The translations under genes and the position numbers were made by a program. The notes beneath the pieces are model-generated. The model searched no databases, had not been told where the DNA came from, and was given only the letters and a program-made list of their open reading frames with translations. From the NCBI RefSeq assembly GCF_020171525.1, contig NZ_JAIVAI010000008.1, positions 62,001 to 126,000 on the forward strand: a stretch of DNA of 64,000 nucleotides. The letters run 5' to 3'. Shown here piece after piece: positions 1 through 8,053 of this stretch; the stretch's first letter is position 1; every line of letters begins with the position of its first letter. The DNA is from Halobacillus yeomjeoni. GTDB lineage: Bacteria > Bacillota > Bacilli > Bacillales > Halobacillaceae.

Positions 1-578
1 GTGGAAGTATGTTCAGCGGGAAATCAGAAGAATTGATTCGTCGTGTGAGAAGGGCTACGTTCGGAAATTTGACGGTTCGGGTCTATAAGCCGGCGATCGA
101 CGACCGTTATAAAGAGGACGCTGTCGTCTCACACAATGGTACTTCCGTATTGGCACGCCCTGTGAAAGAGTCTCTTGATATTCTCCGACTGGTCGGGGAC
201 GACGTGGATATTGTCGGAATTGATGAAGTCCAGTTTTTTGACGACAACATCGTTGAGGTAGTGGAGTGTCTCGCTGACCGGGGGATTCGAGTTCTGGTGG
301 CAGGACTGGACACAGACTTCAGAGGAGAACCGTTCGGTACAATGCCTGCATTGATGGCCTTGAGTGAAAACGTTACGAAGTTGAACGCGATTTGTCCTGT
401 CTGCGGTTCACCTGCGAGCCGTACACAACGTTTGATTGACGGTGAACCTGCTTCTTATGATGACCCTATCATCCTTGTCGGGGCATCAGAGTCTTATGAA
501 CCGAGGTGCCGCCATCACCATTATGTACCAAATAAACCCAGGCAACAGGAAGTGAAAGCAGCTTACGCTGAGAAATAA
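1..578 (+). CDS. tdk: Thymidine kinase, type II (5' end cut by window edge)
   Basis: Phosphorylates thymidine to dTMP with ATP in the pyrimidine salvage pathway; cytosolic. The frame is already open at base 3 and reads G-S-M-F-S-G-K-S, the P-loop, so the real start lies left of the window and only a few residues are missing. The DEVQFF segment matches the family's Walker B region, and the C-terminal zinc site is visible as CPVC plus a later C-R-H-H. About 190 residues are seen, the normal size for the family. It is followed at once by a strong Rho-independent terminator. In B. subtilis tdk also sits upstream of prfA, which agrees with the order here. Confidence 0.95.
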   Translation, partial: GSMFSGKSEELIRRVRRATFGNLTVRVYKPAIDDRYKEDAVVSHNGTSVLARPVKESLDILRLVGDDVDIVGIDEVQFFDDNIVEVVECLADRGIRVLVAGLDTDFRGEPFGTMPALMALSENVTKLNAICPVCGSPASRTQRLIDGEPASYDDPIILVGASESYEPRCRHHHYVPNKPRQQEVKAAYAEK

Positions 579-585
579 AATCCTG

Positions 586-621
586 AAAACCGGCAGATCC
601 CCCTGATCTGCCGGTTTTTTT
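586..621 (+). terminator. Rho-independent terminator of tdk
   Basis: A 13-bp perfect stem (587-599 with 605-617), a 5-nt loop and a T run lie 8 bases after the tdk stop codon. Confidence 0.9.
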
Positions 622-864
622 ATGCATTTTTTCAGGGTCCATTAAAGTTTTATATGTTAATACATTTGTTTAGAGAACTTTGATGAGTGGATGGGCGTTT
701 TTCGTGGGCATGTTGAAGCTTCTCAAAGAAAAGCTTTTACGGGGCCTTACCGCTTACGTATCTTCCGCAAGAGTCTCCCTGCTTTCCGTTCCCTCCCATT
801 CGTAGTTGTTGTAACAGACTTCGCTTTATTAAGGCATATGATTTTTCTGTCCATCTATTTTGAA

Positions 865-988
865 GAGGTGGCCTTGGGAATGTCGAGACTCCTGTGGGAT
901 AAAGGTACATCGTGAGACCCCGGAAGGCGTAAGCCTGAGGAGGCTCACGGTACCCCACGGAAAGCGAGTCATTCCCAAGGCCGCCTCA
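865..988. repeat. Solitary copy of the variable-arm hairpin repeat
   Basis: Arms 865-882 and 970-987 are complementary at 17 of 18 positions. They enclose the core shared by all family members: GAGACTCC, GAGACCCCGG, GAGGAGGCTCA, then CCCCACGGAAAGCGAGTC. This copy lies in a 520-bp stretch (579-1100) that otherwise holds only the tdk terminator. Sequence at 690-865 resembles the left half of the MITEs but the terminal repeats are not recognisable, so this may be a decayed MITE. ORFs read across it are not genes. Confidence 0.8.
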
Positions 989-1100
989 CACTAATTTTGC
1001 GTAGGAAAGAATTGATTCAAGCTCTTATTCAGGGGTTGTTTAAGTCCTCTTGTGACGTGGAATGCTATTAGTACCACGTGATTGAAAAGGACTGACTTTT

Positions 1101-1790
1101 ATGGATAAACGTTCGATACAATCAGAAATGTCTAGTTATATCGGCAAGCTGTTTCGAGATAATTTTGGTAAGGGTCCTTCTTCTGTTTTTGTCTCCTTGG
1201 AAGAACCATACGTCACCATATATATGAAAGACTTCCTGGCTCCTATCGAGCGGGTGCTTGTAGGTCAGAAGAAAGAGGACAAAGTAGAGGAAACGCGCGA
1301 TCTGCTGATGAGTGAGCTTATCCCTGACATCAAAGCCACTTTCAGGGCTGCAGCAGGAATCGAGCTGGCTGACCTTTATTATGATTGGTCGCTTTCCAAC
1401 CGGACGGGCGTCATGATTGGCGTTCTCGCATCAGACAATACTATAGATGAAGAAACAAAAGCTTATTCCAAACGTGAAGAACTGCATGAAGAAGTCGATC
1501 GTGTGAGTCTTCAAGCTGAAAAATCACCGGAAGAAATCACTTCTTATTTACTTAATGAGCGCACGCTCCTGGTCGAAAGGATCGGGATTTTAGTAGCGAT
1601 TGAAAAAGAGATGATCCGTTTGGGCTTCAAGGAGCATTTGAAGATATCGAAGCGGCATTTAGAAAAGCGTCTGTTGAGTCTCGCCTCATTTGAACAGATT
1701 TTAGGTAAAAGAGTGGAAGATATATTTGTGGACTGGGACTTCGCTAAGGATCGCAGTTACATTTTGTTCATTTTGAAACCAGAGAAATGA
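1101..1790 (+). CDS. DUF2294 (MpsC-like) protein with two tandem domains
   Basis: A 229-aa cytosolic protein with no signal peptide or membrane segment. The N-terminal part (about residues 10-110) resembles DUF2294/MpsC, a family linked in the literature to a Na+-dependent membrane-potential system. A second, weaker copy seems to occupy residues 145-229: the D-L-Y-Y-D-W segment at 91-96 is echoed by D-I-F-V-D-W at 207-212, each followed by a hydrophobic strand. The usual family length is about 120 aa, so this looks like an internal duplication. The ATG follows AAAAGGA. It stands alone between a hairpin repeat and a terminator. The molecular function is not known from sequence. Confidence 0.7.
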   Translation: MDKRSIQSEMSSYIGKLFRDNFGKGPSSVFVSLEEPYVTIYMKDFLAPIERVLVGQKKEDKVEETRDLLMSELIPDIKATFRAAAGIELADLYYDWSLSNRTGVMIGVLASDNTIDEETKAYSKREELHEEVDRVSLQAEKSPEEITSYLLNERTLLVERIGILVAIEKEMIRLGFKEHLKISKRHLEKRLLSLASFEQILGKRVEDIFVDWDFAKDRSYILFILKPEK

Positions 1791-1944
1791 TGTCTCAGCC
1801 CCCCCTTTTTTTATTTTCGAATCTGTACTATACTGTGTGTACGGGACGAATTTAAAAGATTTTTCCTTAATCCTGATCCACAATTTATAAATGAATGTTC
1901 AATTAAATAGGTCCGGCAAAGTTGGGCTAGACAATAGAGCTAGA

Positions 1945-1996
1945 CAAAAAAGCCGAAAAGATTTCACATCCTGTGTAGTCTTTTCGGCTTTTTTAA
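1945..1996 (+). terminator. Rho-independent terminator
   Basis: A long stem (1946-1961 with 1980-1994) carries a T tract on the right and an A tract on the left. It lies 155 bases beyond the DUF2294 stop and just before the small gene at 2052, so it could end the upstream transcript or a short untranslated one. The A tract means it could also act on the minus strand. Confidence 0.8.
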
Positions 1997-2051
1997 TTGT
2001 TATTTTTTGTAATGTGGTCGCTTTCATGATTCACTGAAGAAAGGAGTCTTT

Positions 2052-2222
2052 ATGACTTATCATATTGTTGGAGTCGATGAACGCCATATTGTTATTGAAT
2101 TCAGGAAAGATAAAAAAGAATTGGTTTTCCATGATTATCAATCCGCAAAGGAATATTTAGATAAAATACAGAGAGACGGTGTCATTCCTTCTCAATACAA
2201 ACTGCAGATCAGAGAAAAATAA
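2052..2222 (+). CDS. Small hypothetical protein (56 aa)
   Basis: A 56-aa reading frame starts at ATG 2052, seven bases after a near-perfect ribosome binding site (GAAAGGAGT), and ends right before a terminator. The product begins MTYHIVGVDE, is mixed-charge and soluble, has no cysteines and no membrane segment, and may form a small beta-alpha fold (two strands followed by the helix QSAKEYLDKIQ). I do not recognise the family. The strong Shine-Dalgarno and its own terminator make it a likely monocistronic gene. Confidence 0.65.
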   Translation: MTYHIVGVDERHIVIEFRKDKKELVFHDYQSAKEYLDKIQRDGVIPSQYKLQIREK

Positions 2223-2237
2223 ATATCTTTTTGAATG

Positions 2238-2268
2238 AGACGTGTTTTTAAAACACGTCCTTTATTTT
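2238..2268 (+). terminator. Terminator of the 56-aa gene
   Basis: GACGTGTTTT pairs with AAAACACGTC (2239-2259) and is followed by a T-rich tail. The MITE at 2275 is inserted directly behind it. Confidence 0.8.
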
Positions 2269-2274
2269 TATTTT

Positions 2275-2743
2275 GGCTCTGTTAAAGTCTGTTGTTGATA
2301 TTTTAAACGATTACTAAATAGTCCCCGTCTGGAATTAGGTGTTCGGTCATTTATATACTCAGAGCATGGGATGGCAGGGGAAACAGTCCGCTTTCCGCGG
2401 GGGGCGCTTGATGCTCCTCGAACTTCGTTCTCCGGGGTCTCACCTTGTTCCTTTTTCCTGCAGGAGTCTACCTGATTTCCCTGCCACCCCGTTCGAAGTT
2501 GGAGTACTGGATTTCGGTAATGGCCTTTCCGCTCCTTCTACTTTGAAGGGGCGGCCTTTTAGAATGTCGAGACTCCTGTGGGGTAAAGGTACATCGTGAG
2601 ACCCCGGAAGCGAAGCCTGAGGTGGCTCACGGTACCCCACGGAAAAGGAGTCATTCTAAAAGGCCGCCTCATACATATTCCAGGATAGAAAGAGCTGATA
2701 TTAGCTCACATGTTAAATAACAACACCAAGCAATAACAGAGCC
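2275..2743. mobile_element. MITE-like element, copy 1 (469 bp)
   Basis: Begins GGCTCTGTTA and ends with the exact inverse TAACAGAGCC; similarity between the ends extends imperfectly to about 28 bp. It holds two hairpin repeats of opposite orientation (arms near 2368 and 2475; core copy near 2545-2670). Flanking octamers TTTATTTT and TTTGTTTA agree at 6 of 8, consistent with a decayed 8-bp target duplication. It has no transposase gene; the ORFs across it are fortuitous. Confidence 0.85.
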
Positions 2744-2841
2744 TTTGTTTATATATATCATCAGCCAAGAAGCTATTGAATTACCCTGAAGTACATAATC
2801 ACCTTTAACTCGGAGACAATAACCCTAAAAGAGGAAAGGTG

Positions 2842-3249
2842 ATGAATATGCTTAAGTATACAGCAATCATGGTTCTCGTCATTTTGGTTCTCACTGGATG
2901 TGGATTGCAAATGGAACGTTATCAAGGTCAGACGAGTAGAGATGACGTAGAAAATATGGGCATGAATGATAAAGTGACCGTTGACACACAAAACCCAAGG
3001 TCCATAAAAAATGTAGGGAACACCTGGGGTTTGAAACAGGATAGACAGATGATCAAAGACGCTGTGGCCCAGATGGAGGGTGTCGAAGTCAGAAGAGTCA
3101 TTCTGGAAGCAAGCCAGGTCTGGGTTTCGGTGGATGTGGATAATGAAGAAGATATGTCCAAGGAAGAAAAAGAACAGATGCAGGAAAAGATCAAGCAAAC
3201 TATTTTCAAAGCGGTACCGCGTTATAATATCCATGTAAAAATCAAGTGA
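2842..3249 (+). CDS. YhcN/YlaJ-like sporulation lipoprotein
   Basis: A 135-aa secreted lipoprotein: a hydrophobic N-terminal segment ends in the lipobox L-T-G-C near residue 20, so the mature protein should be anchored to a membrane, probably that of the spore. The body fits the Spore_YhcN_YlaJ family, with a BON-like alternation of helices and strands and a highly charged helix (residues 105-125). The start is ambiguous: GTG 2839, ATG 2842 and ATG 2848 are in frame, and the GAGGAAAGGTG site is best spaced from 2848. It lies upstream of prfA and appears monocistronic. Family assignment is by pattern recognition, so moderate confidence. Confidence 0.65.
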   Translation: MNMLKYTAIMVLVILVLTGCGLQMERYQGQTSRDDVENMGMNDKVTVDTQNPRSIKNVGNTWGLKQDRQMIKDAVAQMEGVEVRRVILEASQVWVSVDVDNEEDMSKEEKEQMQEKIKQTIFKAVPRYNIHVKIK

Positions 3250-3272
3250 CGTGAATGTAGATAAGGGTGTGG

Positions 3273-3301
3273 TTGTATCAATGACCTCTCTATAATATAA
3301 T
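3273..3301 (+). promoter_or_regulatory. SigA-type promoter of prfA
   Basis: TTGTAT (3273-3278), a 17-bp spacer and a perfect TATAAT (3296-3301). Transcription would start near 3308, which rules out an ATG at 3306 as the prfA start. Confidence 0.6.
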
Positions 3302-3332
3302 TAGAATGTTATGGAGAAAGAGGTGTATACCA

Positions 3333-4403
3333 TTGATCGATCGTTTACAATCTTTAGAAGACAGATATGAAAAATTAAATGAATTACTTAGTGACCCAGA
3401 AGTCATTTCCGACACGAATAAACTTCGAGAGTACTCAAAAGAGCAGGCGGGCTTAGCAGATACAGTGACGGCATACCGTGAATATAAAGAGGTAACCGAA
3501 CAGCTGGATGACGCAAAAGCAATGCTTGAAGACAGTCTCGATGACGATATGGTAGAGATGGTCAAAGAAGAAATCAGTGAGCTTTCCGAGAGAAAGCAGG
3601 ACCTGGAAGAACGTCTCAAGATCCTCATGCTTCCGAAAGATCCTAATGATGATAAAAACGTCATTATGGAAATTCGTGGTGCAGCAGGCGGTGACGAAGC
3701 GGCGTTGTTTGCCGGAGACCTCTACCGCATGTATGCTCGTTATGCCGAGATGCAAGGATGGAAAACAGAAGTGATTGAAGCGAATGCCAATGACGTGGGC
3801 GGTTATAAGGAAATCATCTTCATGGTAAGTGGAGATCGTGCTTTTTCCAAGTTGAAGTTTGAGAACGGAGCTCACCGTGTGCAGCGTGTTCCTGAAACAG
3901 AATCCGGAGGTCGTATCCACACTTCTACCGCTACGGTTGTAGTAATGCCGGAAGCTGAAGAAGTTGAAGTCGAGGTTCATGATAAAGATATCCGTGTGGA
4001 TACCTTCGCTTCAAGTGGACCAGGAGGACAAAGTGTCAACACGACGATGTCAGCCGTACGTTTGACGCACGAACCTACTGGAATCGTCGTTTCCTGTCAG
4101 GATGAAAAATCCCAAATAAAGAACAAAGAACAAGCAATGAAAGTTCTACGTGCACGAATTTATGACAAGTTCCAAAGAGAAGCTCAAGCAGAATATGATG
4201 AAAGTCGTAAGTCTGCGGTAGGTACAGGGGACCGTTCTGAACGAATCCGTACTTACAACTTCCCTCAATCCCGTGTAAGTGATCACAGAATCAATCTGAC
4301 CTTGCAAAAGCTTGATCAAATTCTGCAAGGCAACATGGATGAGATCATCGATGCTTTATTGATTGAAGAACAAACGAAGAAACTCGAGCAGATCGGTGGA
4401 TAA
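3333..4403 (+). CDS. prfA: Peptide chain release factor 1
   Basis: Recognises UAA and UAG in the ribosomal A site and triggers peptidyl-tRNA hydrolysis. The 356-aa product has the usual RF1 layout: a charged helical domain 1, the codon-recognition tripeptide P-E-T in RVPETES, and the catalytic GGQ loop at residues 231-233. The start is TTG 3333: it lies 7 bases after AGAAAGAGGTG, gives the typical N-terminus ([14 protein letters not shown]) and is downstream of the mapped -10 box. prmC, which methylates the GGQ glutamine, starts 2 bases after the stop, so enzyme and substrate are co-transcribed, as in most bacteria. Confidence 0.97.
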   Translation: MIDRLQSLEDRYEKLNELLSDPEVISDTNKLREYSKEQAGLADTVTAYREYKEVTEQLDDAKAMLEDSLDDDMVEMVKEEISELSERKQDLEERLKILMLPKDPNDDKNVIMEIRGAAGGDEAALFAGDLYRMYARYAEMQGWKTEVIEANANDVGGYKEIIFMVSGDRAFSKLKFENGAHRVQRVPETESGGRIHTSTATVVVMPEAEEVEVEVHDKDIRVDTFASSGPGGQSVNTTMSAVRLTHEPTGIVVSCQDEKSQIKNKEQAMKVLRARIYDKFQREAQAEYDESRKSAVGTGDRSERIRTYNFPQSRVSDHRINLTLQKLDQILQGNMDEIIDALLIEEQTKKLEQIGG

Positions 4404-4404
4404 C

Positions 4405-5265
4405 ATGCAACCTACTTTTACGACTATTCAAGAAGCCCGGAAATGGGCTTCTGTTTTTTTACAACAATACAATCGGGAATCACGTGTAGCGGATTTGCTT
4501 CTCGAATATCATCTGGACTTATCTTTTTCGCAGCTCCTTGCCTATGAACGTGATTCTTTCCCTTCAAAGCAGAAGGATCCCTTCATCAAGGATGTAAAAG
4601 AACATGCGCGCACGGGCGTCCCTGTTCAGCATATAATCGGTCATGCGCATTTTTACGGCAGGGAATTCAAAGTGAATCAAAACGTGCTGGTTCCTCGCCC
4701 GGAAACAGAAGAGTTGGTTTTAGGGGTATTGAAGTGGCTTTCACAAACTTCTATATCTCGTCCGTCCATAGTGGATATCGGAACGGGGAGCGGAGTGATA
4801 GCCATTACACTTGCACTGGAACTTGAAAATGCGGAAGTGACGGCAACCGATTTATCTGCAGATGCATTGGAAGTGGCCGCGGAAAATGCTCGTACACATA
4901 AAGCATCTGTTGAATGGAGGGAAGGAAGTTTTCTGGAACCTGTTTCTTCATCGATGGATGTATTAGTATCCAACCCTCCTTACATCAGTTATGATGATAA
5001 AAAAGAAATGGCTGACACTGTGGTAGATTTTGACCCGGAGATGGCTTTGTTCGCTGAGAATGAAGGGATGGCTGCTTATGAAGCCATTATTGGACAAGTG
5101 AAAAGAAAACAGTTTAAACCCAAACTTATCGCTTTTGAAATTGGTCATCAGCAAGGGATTCAGGTAAAAGAGCTGATTGAACGCCATTTACCTGGCTACC
5201 AGGTGGAAATACGTAAAGACATCAATCAAAAAGATCGGATGATTTTTGCTGAAAGACAAGTTTAA
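4405..5265 (+). CDS. prmC: Release factor glutamine methyltransferase PrmC
   Basis: SAM-dependent N5-methyltransferase that modifies the glutamine of the GGQ motif in release factors. The 286-aa protein has an N-terminal helical substrate-binding domain, a Rossmann SAM site (VDIGTGSGVIAITLA) and the NPPY catalytic motif at residues 190-193. ATG 4405 lies 2 bases after the prfA stop and 5 bases after GGTGG; a longer frame extending into prfA lacks support. The tight spacing indicates translational coupling to prfA. Confidence 0.96.
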   Translation: MQPTFTTIQEARKWASVFLQQYNRESRVADLLLEYHLDLSFSQLLAYERDSFPSKQKDPFIKDVKEHARTGVPVQHIIGHAHFYGREFKVNQNVLVPRPETEELVLGVLKWLSQTSISRPSIVDIGTGSGVIAITLALELENAEVTATDLSADALEVAAENARTHKASVEWREGSFLEPVSSSMDVLVSNPPYISYDDKKEMADTVVDFDPEMALFAENEGMAAYEAIIGQVKRKQFKPKLIAFEIGHQQGIQVKELIERHLPGYQVEIRKDINQKDRMIFAERQV

Positions 5266-5276
5266 TAGACTTGTAT

Positions 5277-5306
5277 GTTTAATAATTGATTTCCCTGCCC
5301 ATACTA
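5277..5306 (+). promoter_or_regulatory. Candidate SigF promoter of spoIIR
   Basis: GTTTA (-35, fits GYWTA), 15-bp spacer, then GCCCATACTA, which matches 9 of 10 positions of the SigF -10 consensus GGHNANAHTR. spoIIR is a SigF gene in B. subtilis. Confidence 0.5.
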
Positions 5307-5339
5307 GCGACTAGTAGAAGGACAGGGAGGATATACGAA

Positions 5340-5936
5340 ATGAAAAACAGATGGCTGGTTTTGGTAGCTTTGTCGATTTTGGTTTCTGTTTTACCTTGGG
5401 GCCAGCGTATGGATGCCCAATTGGAACAAAATTATCAAGTCATTCCAGACGAAGCCATTCGTCTTCGCATATTGGCGGACAGCAACGGTGAAATGGATCA
5501 ACAGCTGAAACGCCAGGTCAGAGATGATGTGAATGCTGAAATTACTGAATGGGTGGAAGACATAACATCCATCGAGGAAGCGCGTGAACAAATTAAAACC
5601 CGCCTTCCTGAAATTGAAGCAATCGTAGGGCGGACACTAGAATCTGCACATGTCAATCAGACGTACACAGTCCAATATGGAAGCAATGTTAAATTTCCTA
5701 CTAAACTTTATGGTACTTATATCTATCCATCAGGAACCTATGAAGCGATTCTGATCACCCTTGGAAAAGGAGAAGGAGATAATTGGTGGTGTGTCCTGTT
5801 TCCGCCTTTATGTTTTTTAGATTTTTCTAATGGAACGAGCGTTGCTCAGGGAGAAGAGAATGAATTTGAAGACCCACAAGAAGAGAAAGAAGTTAAATTC
5901 TTCGTTTTAGAATTGTTGGATAAGTTATTTTCATAG
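5340..5936 (+). CDS. spoIIR: Stage II sporulation protein R
   Basis: Signalling protein made in the forespore under SigF and secreted across the intermembrane space, where it triggers SpoIIGA to cleave pro-SigE in the mother cell. The 198-aa product has an N-terminal signal peptide (residues 1-23), the conserved IRLRILADSN block just after it, and the family's C-terminal WWCVLFPPLCFLD block. ATG 5340 follows GGGAGG by 9 bases; the in-frame upstream extension is non-coding leader containing the promoter. A hairpin CCCTG...CAGGG spans the leader just before the ribosome binding site. Position after prmC matches B. subtilis. Confidence 0.95.
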   Translation: MKNRWLVLVALSILVSVLPWGQRMDAQLEQNYQVIPDEAIRLRILADSNGEMDQQLKRQVRDDVNAEITEWVEDITSIEEAREQIKTRLPEIEAIVGRTLESAHVNQTYTVQYGSNVKFPTKLYGTYIYPSGTYEAILITLGKGEGDNWWCVLFPPLCFLDFSNGTSVAQGEENEFEDPQEEKEVKFFVLELLDKLFS

Positions 5937-5941
5937 CATAG

Positions 5942-5990
5942 CACCCATACCTTTTTTCATAGAGTAAGAGAAAAGGGGTGTGGGTTTCTT
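5942..5990 (+). terminator. Terminator after spoIIR, overlapping the next ribosome binding site
   Basis: ACCCATACCTTTT pairs with AAAAGGGGTGTGGGT and is followed by TTTCTT. The right arm is also the only Shine-Dalgarno-like sequence for the gene at 5991, so folding would both terminate and block translation. Confidence 0.65.
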
Positions 5991-6302
5991 ATGTTTATTA
6001 AGAAAATAGAAGATGAACTCTACCATATTTGTAAGGAGAATAATCAAGTAGGCTCTTTCCGGTTGATGGAACTGCAAAGTGGGTGTGGACAAATCAAGGA
6101 AATGAGGCTGGTTGAACAGGTTGCTCCTGTACAAATCCTGGCGGTCTTCGAATTGATCCAGTCTTATGCACAAGAACAGCATTTCAAAGAGCTCCATGTC
6201 GTCAGTCATTCGACAAATTTGAATCGAATCTTACAACACCAACAGTTTGTTTTGGAAGATGTCGAAAAAAATCTGTGGATATATAAAGTTAATCACAAGT
6301 AA
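5991..6302 (+). CDS. Small GNAT-like protein (YwlB position)
   Basis: A 103-aa cytosolic protein. The C-terminal half resembles the second half of a GNAT acetyltransferase fold: a helix with E-L-I-Q-S-Y-A, a strand ELHVVSHS, then a helix and a Q-Q-F-V-L-E-D end strand. B. subtilis carries the larger acetyltransferase ywlB at this position between spoIIR and ywlC, so this may be a shortened orthologue that lost the N-terminal strands. A clear acetyl-CoA pyrophosphate loop (Q/R-x-x-G-x-G/A) is not visible, so catalytic activity is doubtful. The ATG is preceded by AAAAGGGGTG, which lies inside the spoIIR terminator. Confidence 0.5.
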   Translation: MFIKKIEDELYHICKENNQVGSFRLMELQSGCGQIKEMRLVEQVAPVQILAVFELIQSYAQEQHFKELHVVSHSTNLNRILQHQQFVLEDVEKNLWIYKVNHK

Positions 6303-6303
6303 C

Positions 6304-6449
6304 TGTGAATAAGTAAGGTGTTTATGCACATTTATTCATAAGTTTGTGCATAACCTGTGGATTCAGGATTTTGGAACGAAGAAATTACTAACGGATTCTT
6401 TGGATATGTGGGTAAAACTGTGGATAACCTGAGGACATCTTGTGAATAA
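6304..6449. promoter_or_regulatory. DnaA-box cluster upstream of ywlC
   Basis: Five exact matches to the Bacillus DnaA box TTATNCACA occur in 146 bp: 6304-6312 (-), 6322-6330 (+), 6345-6353 (-), 6419-6427 (-, the canonical TTATCCACA) and 6441-6449 (-). Two more differ by one base: 6332-6340 (+) and 6407-6415 (-). The region is non-coding and AT-rich. As I recall, B. subtilis has a stable DnaA-binding cluster upstream of ywlC too, so the site seems conserved in position. It may titrate DnaA near the origin and/or regulate ywlC. Confidence 0.8.
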
Positions 6450-6523
6450 TGTCTAAATTTGCGATATTATGTAGAATTCATCATAATAAATAATTAGGAA
6501 ATGATCGAAAAGGAGTTCCCAAG

Positions 6524-7564
6524 ATGTGTATGAATACGAAACTATGGAATCCATCCACACTTACTATAGAAAATGAACCTTCTATTGAAGAAGCTGCAAA
6601 ATTGTTAAGAGATCGTCAGGTGGTCGCTTTTCCGACTGAAACTGTATATGGTCTTGGCGCAGATGCCACAAATGAAGAAGCTGTCCAAAGAATTTTTGAA
6701 GCTAAGGGAAGGCCTGCGGACAACCCTTTGATCGTTCACGTCGCTGATGTCGGGCAGGTAGAGGAATTGACAGAGGACATTCCTCCCGTCGCGTATCAGT
6801 TGATGGAAACCTTTTGGCCGGGTCCATTAACCTTGATATTAAAAAGTAATGGTCAAGCTGCAAAAAACGTGACGGCCGGTTTATCCACAGTAGGCATACG
6901 GATGCCGGACCATCCGCTTGCATTGGCTTTGTTAAAGCAGTCTGGTGTACCACTAGCCGCTCCGAGTGCCAACCGATCGGGACGCCCGAGTCCAACAGAA
7001 GCATCTCACGTTTATCAAGATTTGAATGGCAGAATTGCCGGCATCCTCGATGGCGGACCTACCGGTGTAGGGGTGGAGTCGACTGTGCTCGATCTTTCAT
7101 CATCTGTCCCAGTTATATTGAGACCAGGTGGAATTACAAAGGAAGACATTGAAAAAGTAGTTCCTGAAGTTGTTTTTGATCCAGCTCTTAAAGGTGGAAA
7201 AGACAAGCCTAAATCTCCAGGGATGAAATATACTCATTATGCACCTGAATCCCCTTTGTGGTTAGTCTATGGAGATGATGAATATTTCAAGCAGCAGTTA
7301 GATCAGCTGATTGAAAAAGGAGAACGGGTCGGAGTTATTGCCAGCAAGGAGCTTGCCGGTCAATTGCAGTTTGATCGAGTGATTGAATGTGGTTCAAGAG
7401 AGAGGTTGGAAGAAATAGCTGTAAAACTTTATTCTGCTCTGCGGGAGTTTAAGAAATCCGATGTGGATGTCATCTTATGTGAATCATTCCACTCTCATGG
7501 AGTCGGGGCCGCCGTCATGAACCGATTGGAAAAAGCAGCCGTACGTACATTGAAGCAACAGTAG
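6524..7564 (+). CDS. ywlC: Threonylcarbamoyl-AMP synthase (Sua5/YwlC)
   Basis: Makes threonylcarbamoyl-adenylate from threonine, bicarbonate and ATP, the first step of t6A37 formation on ANN-decoding tRNAs. The 346-aa protein has the YrdC/TsaC domain (about 15-210: VAFPTETVYGLGADA, KGRPADNPL, SAPSANRSG-like AAPSANRSG) followed by the C-terminal Sua5 domain (about 230-346), so it is the long Sua5 type. ATG 6524 follows AAAAGGAG; ATG 6530 is an alternative. The DnaA-box cluster lies immediately upstream. Confidence 0.95.
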   Translation: MCMNTKLWNPSTLTIENEPSIEEAAKLLRDRQVVAFPTETVYGLGADATNEEAVQRIFEAKGRPADNPLIVHVADVGQVEELTEDIPPVAYQLMETFWPGPLTLILKSNGQAAKNVTAGLSTVGIRMPDHPLALALLKQSGVPLAAPSANRSGRPSPTEASHVYQDLNGRIAGILDGGPTGVGVESTVLDLSSSVPVILRPGGITKEDIEKVVPEVVFDPALKGGKDKPKSPGMKYTHYAPESPLWLVYGDDEYFKQQLDQLIEKGERVGVIASKELAGQLQFDRVIECGSRERLEEIAVKLYSALREFKKSDVDVILCESFHSHGVGAAVMNRLEKAAVRTLKQQ

Positions 7565-7568
7565 TATC

Positions 7569-7605
7569 AAAAGTCTTTTCCTTAGTGGGAAGAGGCTTTT
7601 TTTGA
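7569..7605 (+). terminator. Terminator of ywlC
   Basis: AAAGTCTTTTCC pairs imperfectly with GGAAGAGGCTTTT and runs into a T tract. The MITE at 7609 starts 4 bases beyond. Confidence 0.75.
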
Positions 7606-7608
7606 TTT

Positions 7609-8053
7609 GGCTCTGTTAAAGTCTGTTGTTGATATTTTAAACGATTACTAAATAGTACCAGTCTAGGATTAGGGGCCTGTCCGTTATTTACTAAAAGCAT
7701 GGGATGGCAGGGAAAACAGTCCGCGTTTCGCGGGGGACGCTGAGCCTCCTCGAATTCGTACTCCGGGGTCACACCTTGTTCCTTTTTTTCCTGCCATTCT
7801 GTTCGTGGTTGGTGTAACGGATTTCGGTTATGGCCTTTCAGACCCTTCAACTTTGAAGAGACGGCCTTGGGGATGGCGAGACTCCTGTGGGATAAAGGTA
7901 CATCGTGAGACCCCGGAAGGCGCAGCCTTAGGAGGCTCACGGTACCCCACGGAAAGGGAGTCATTCTAAAAGGCCGCCTCATACAAAACACAGGACGGAA
8001 AGAGCTGATATATGCTCACATGTGAAACAACAACACCAAGCAGTAACAGAGCC
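7609..8053. mobile_element. MITE-like element, copy 2 (445 bp)
   Basis: GGCTCTGTTA/TAACAGAGCC ends as in the other copies. Flanking octamers TTTGATTT and TTTGATAA match at 6 of 8. About 20 bp of the left internal hairpin (the CAGGAGTCTACCTG arm seen in copies 1 and 3) is missing. In the right hairpin the left arm reads GGCCTTGGGGATG but the right arm is CATTCTAAAAGGCC, so the arms no longer pair well. The element occupies the interval where B. subtilis carries mntP (ywlD). The minus-strand ORF across it is spurious. Confidence 0.85.

Noticed and set aside
691-958. ORFs of about 74 aa on both strands
   Set aside because: They translate the hairpin repeat; similar peptides arise at 2339-2640, 7515-7991, 27170-27403 and 38682-38960 only because the DNA repeats, and none has a ribosome binding site.
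1880-1996. Possible riboswitch (AGGTCCGGCAAAGTTGGGCTAGAC before a terminator)
   Set aside because: Looked like a leader with a terminator, but I cannot fit it to c-di-GMP, preQ1, SAM or other known aptamer cores.
2773-3234. 153-aa minus-strand ORF antisense to the YhcN-like gene
   Set aside because: Phe/His/Ser-rich shadow of an acidic coding strand; no ribosome binding site and the plus-strand gene has a lipobox.
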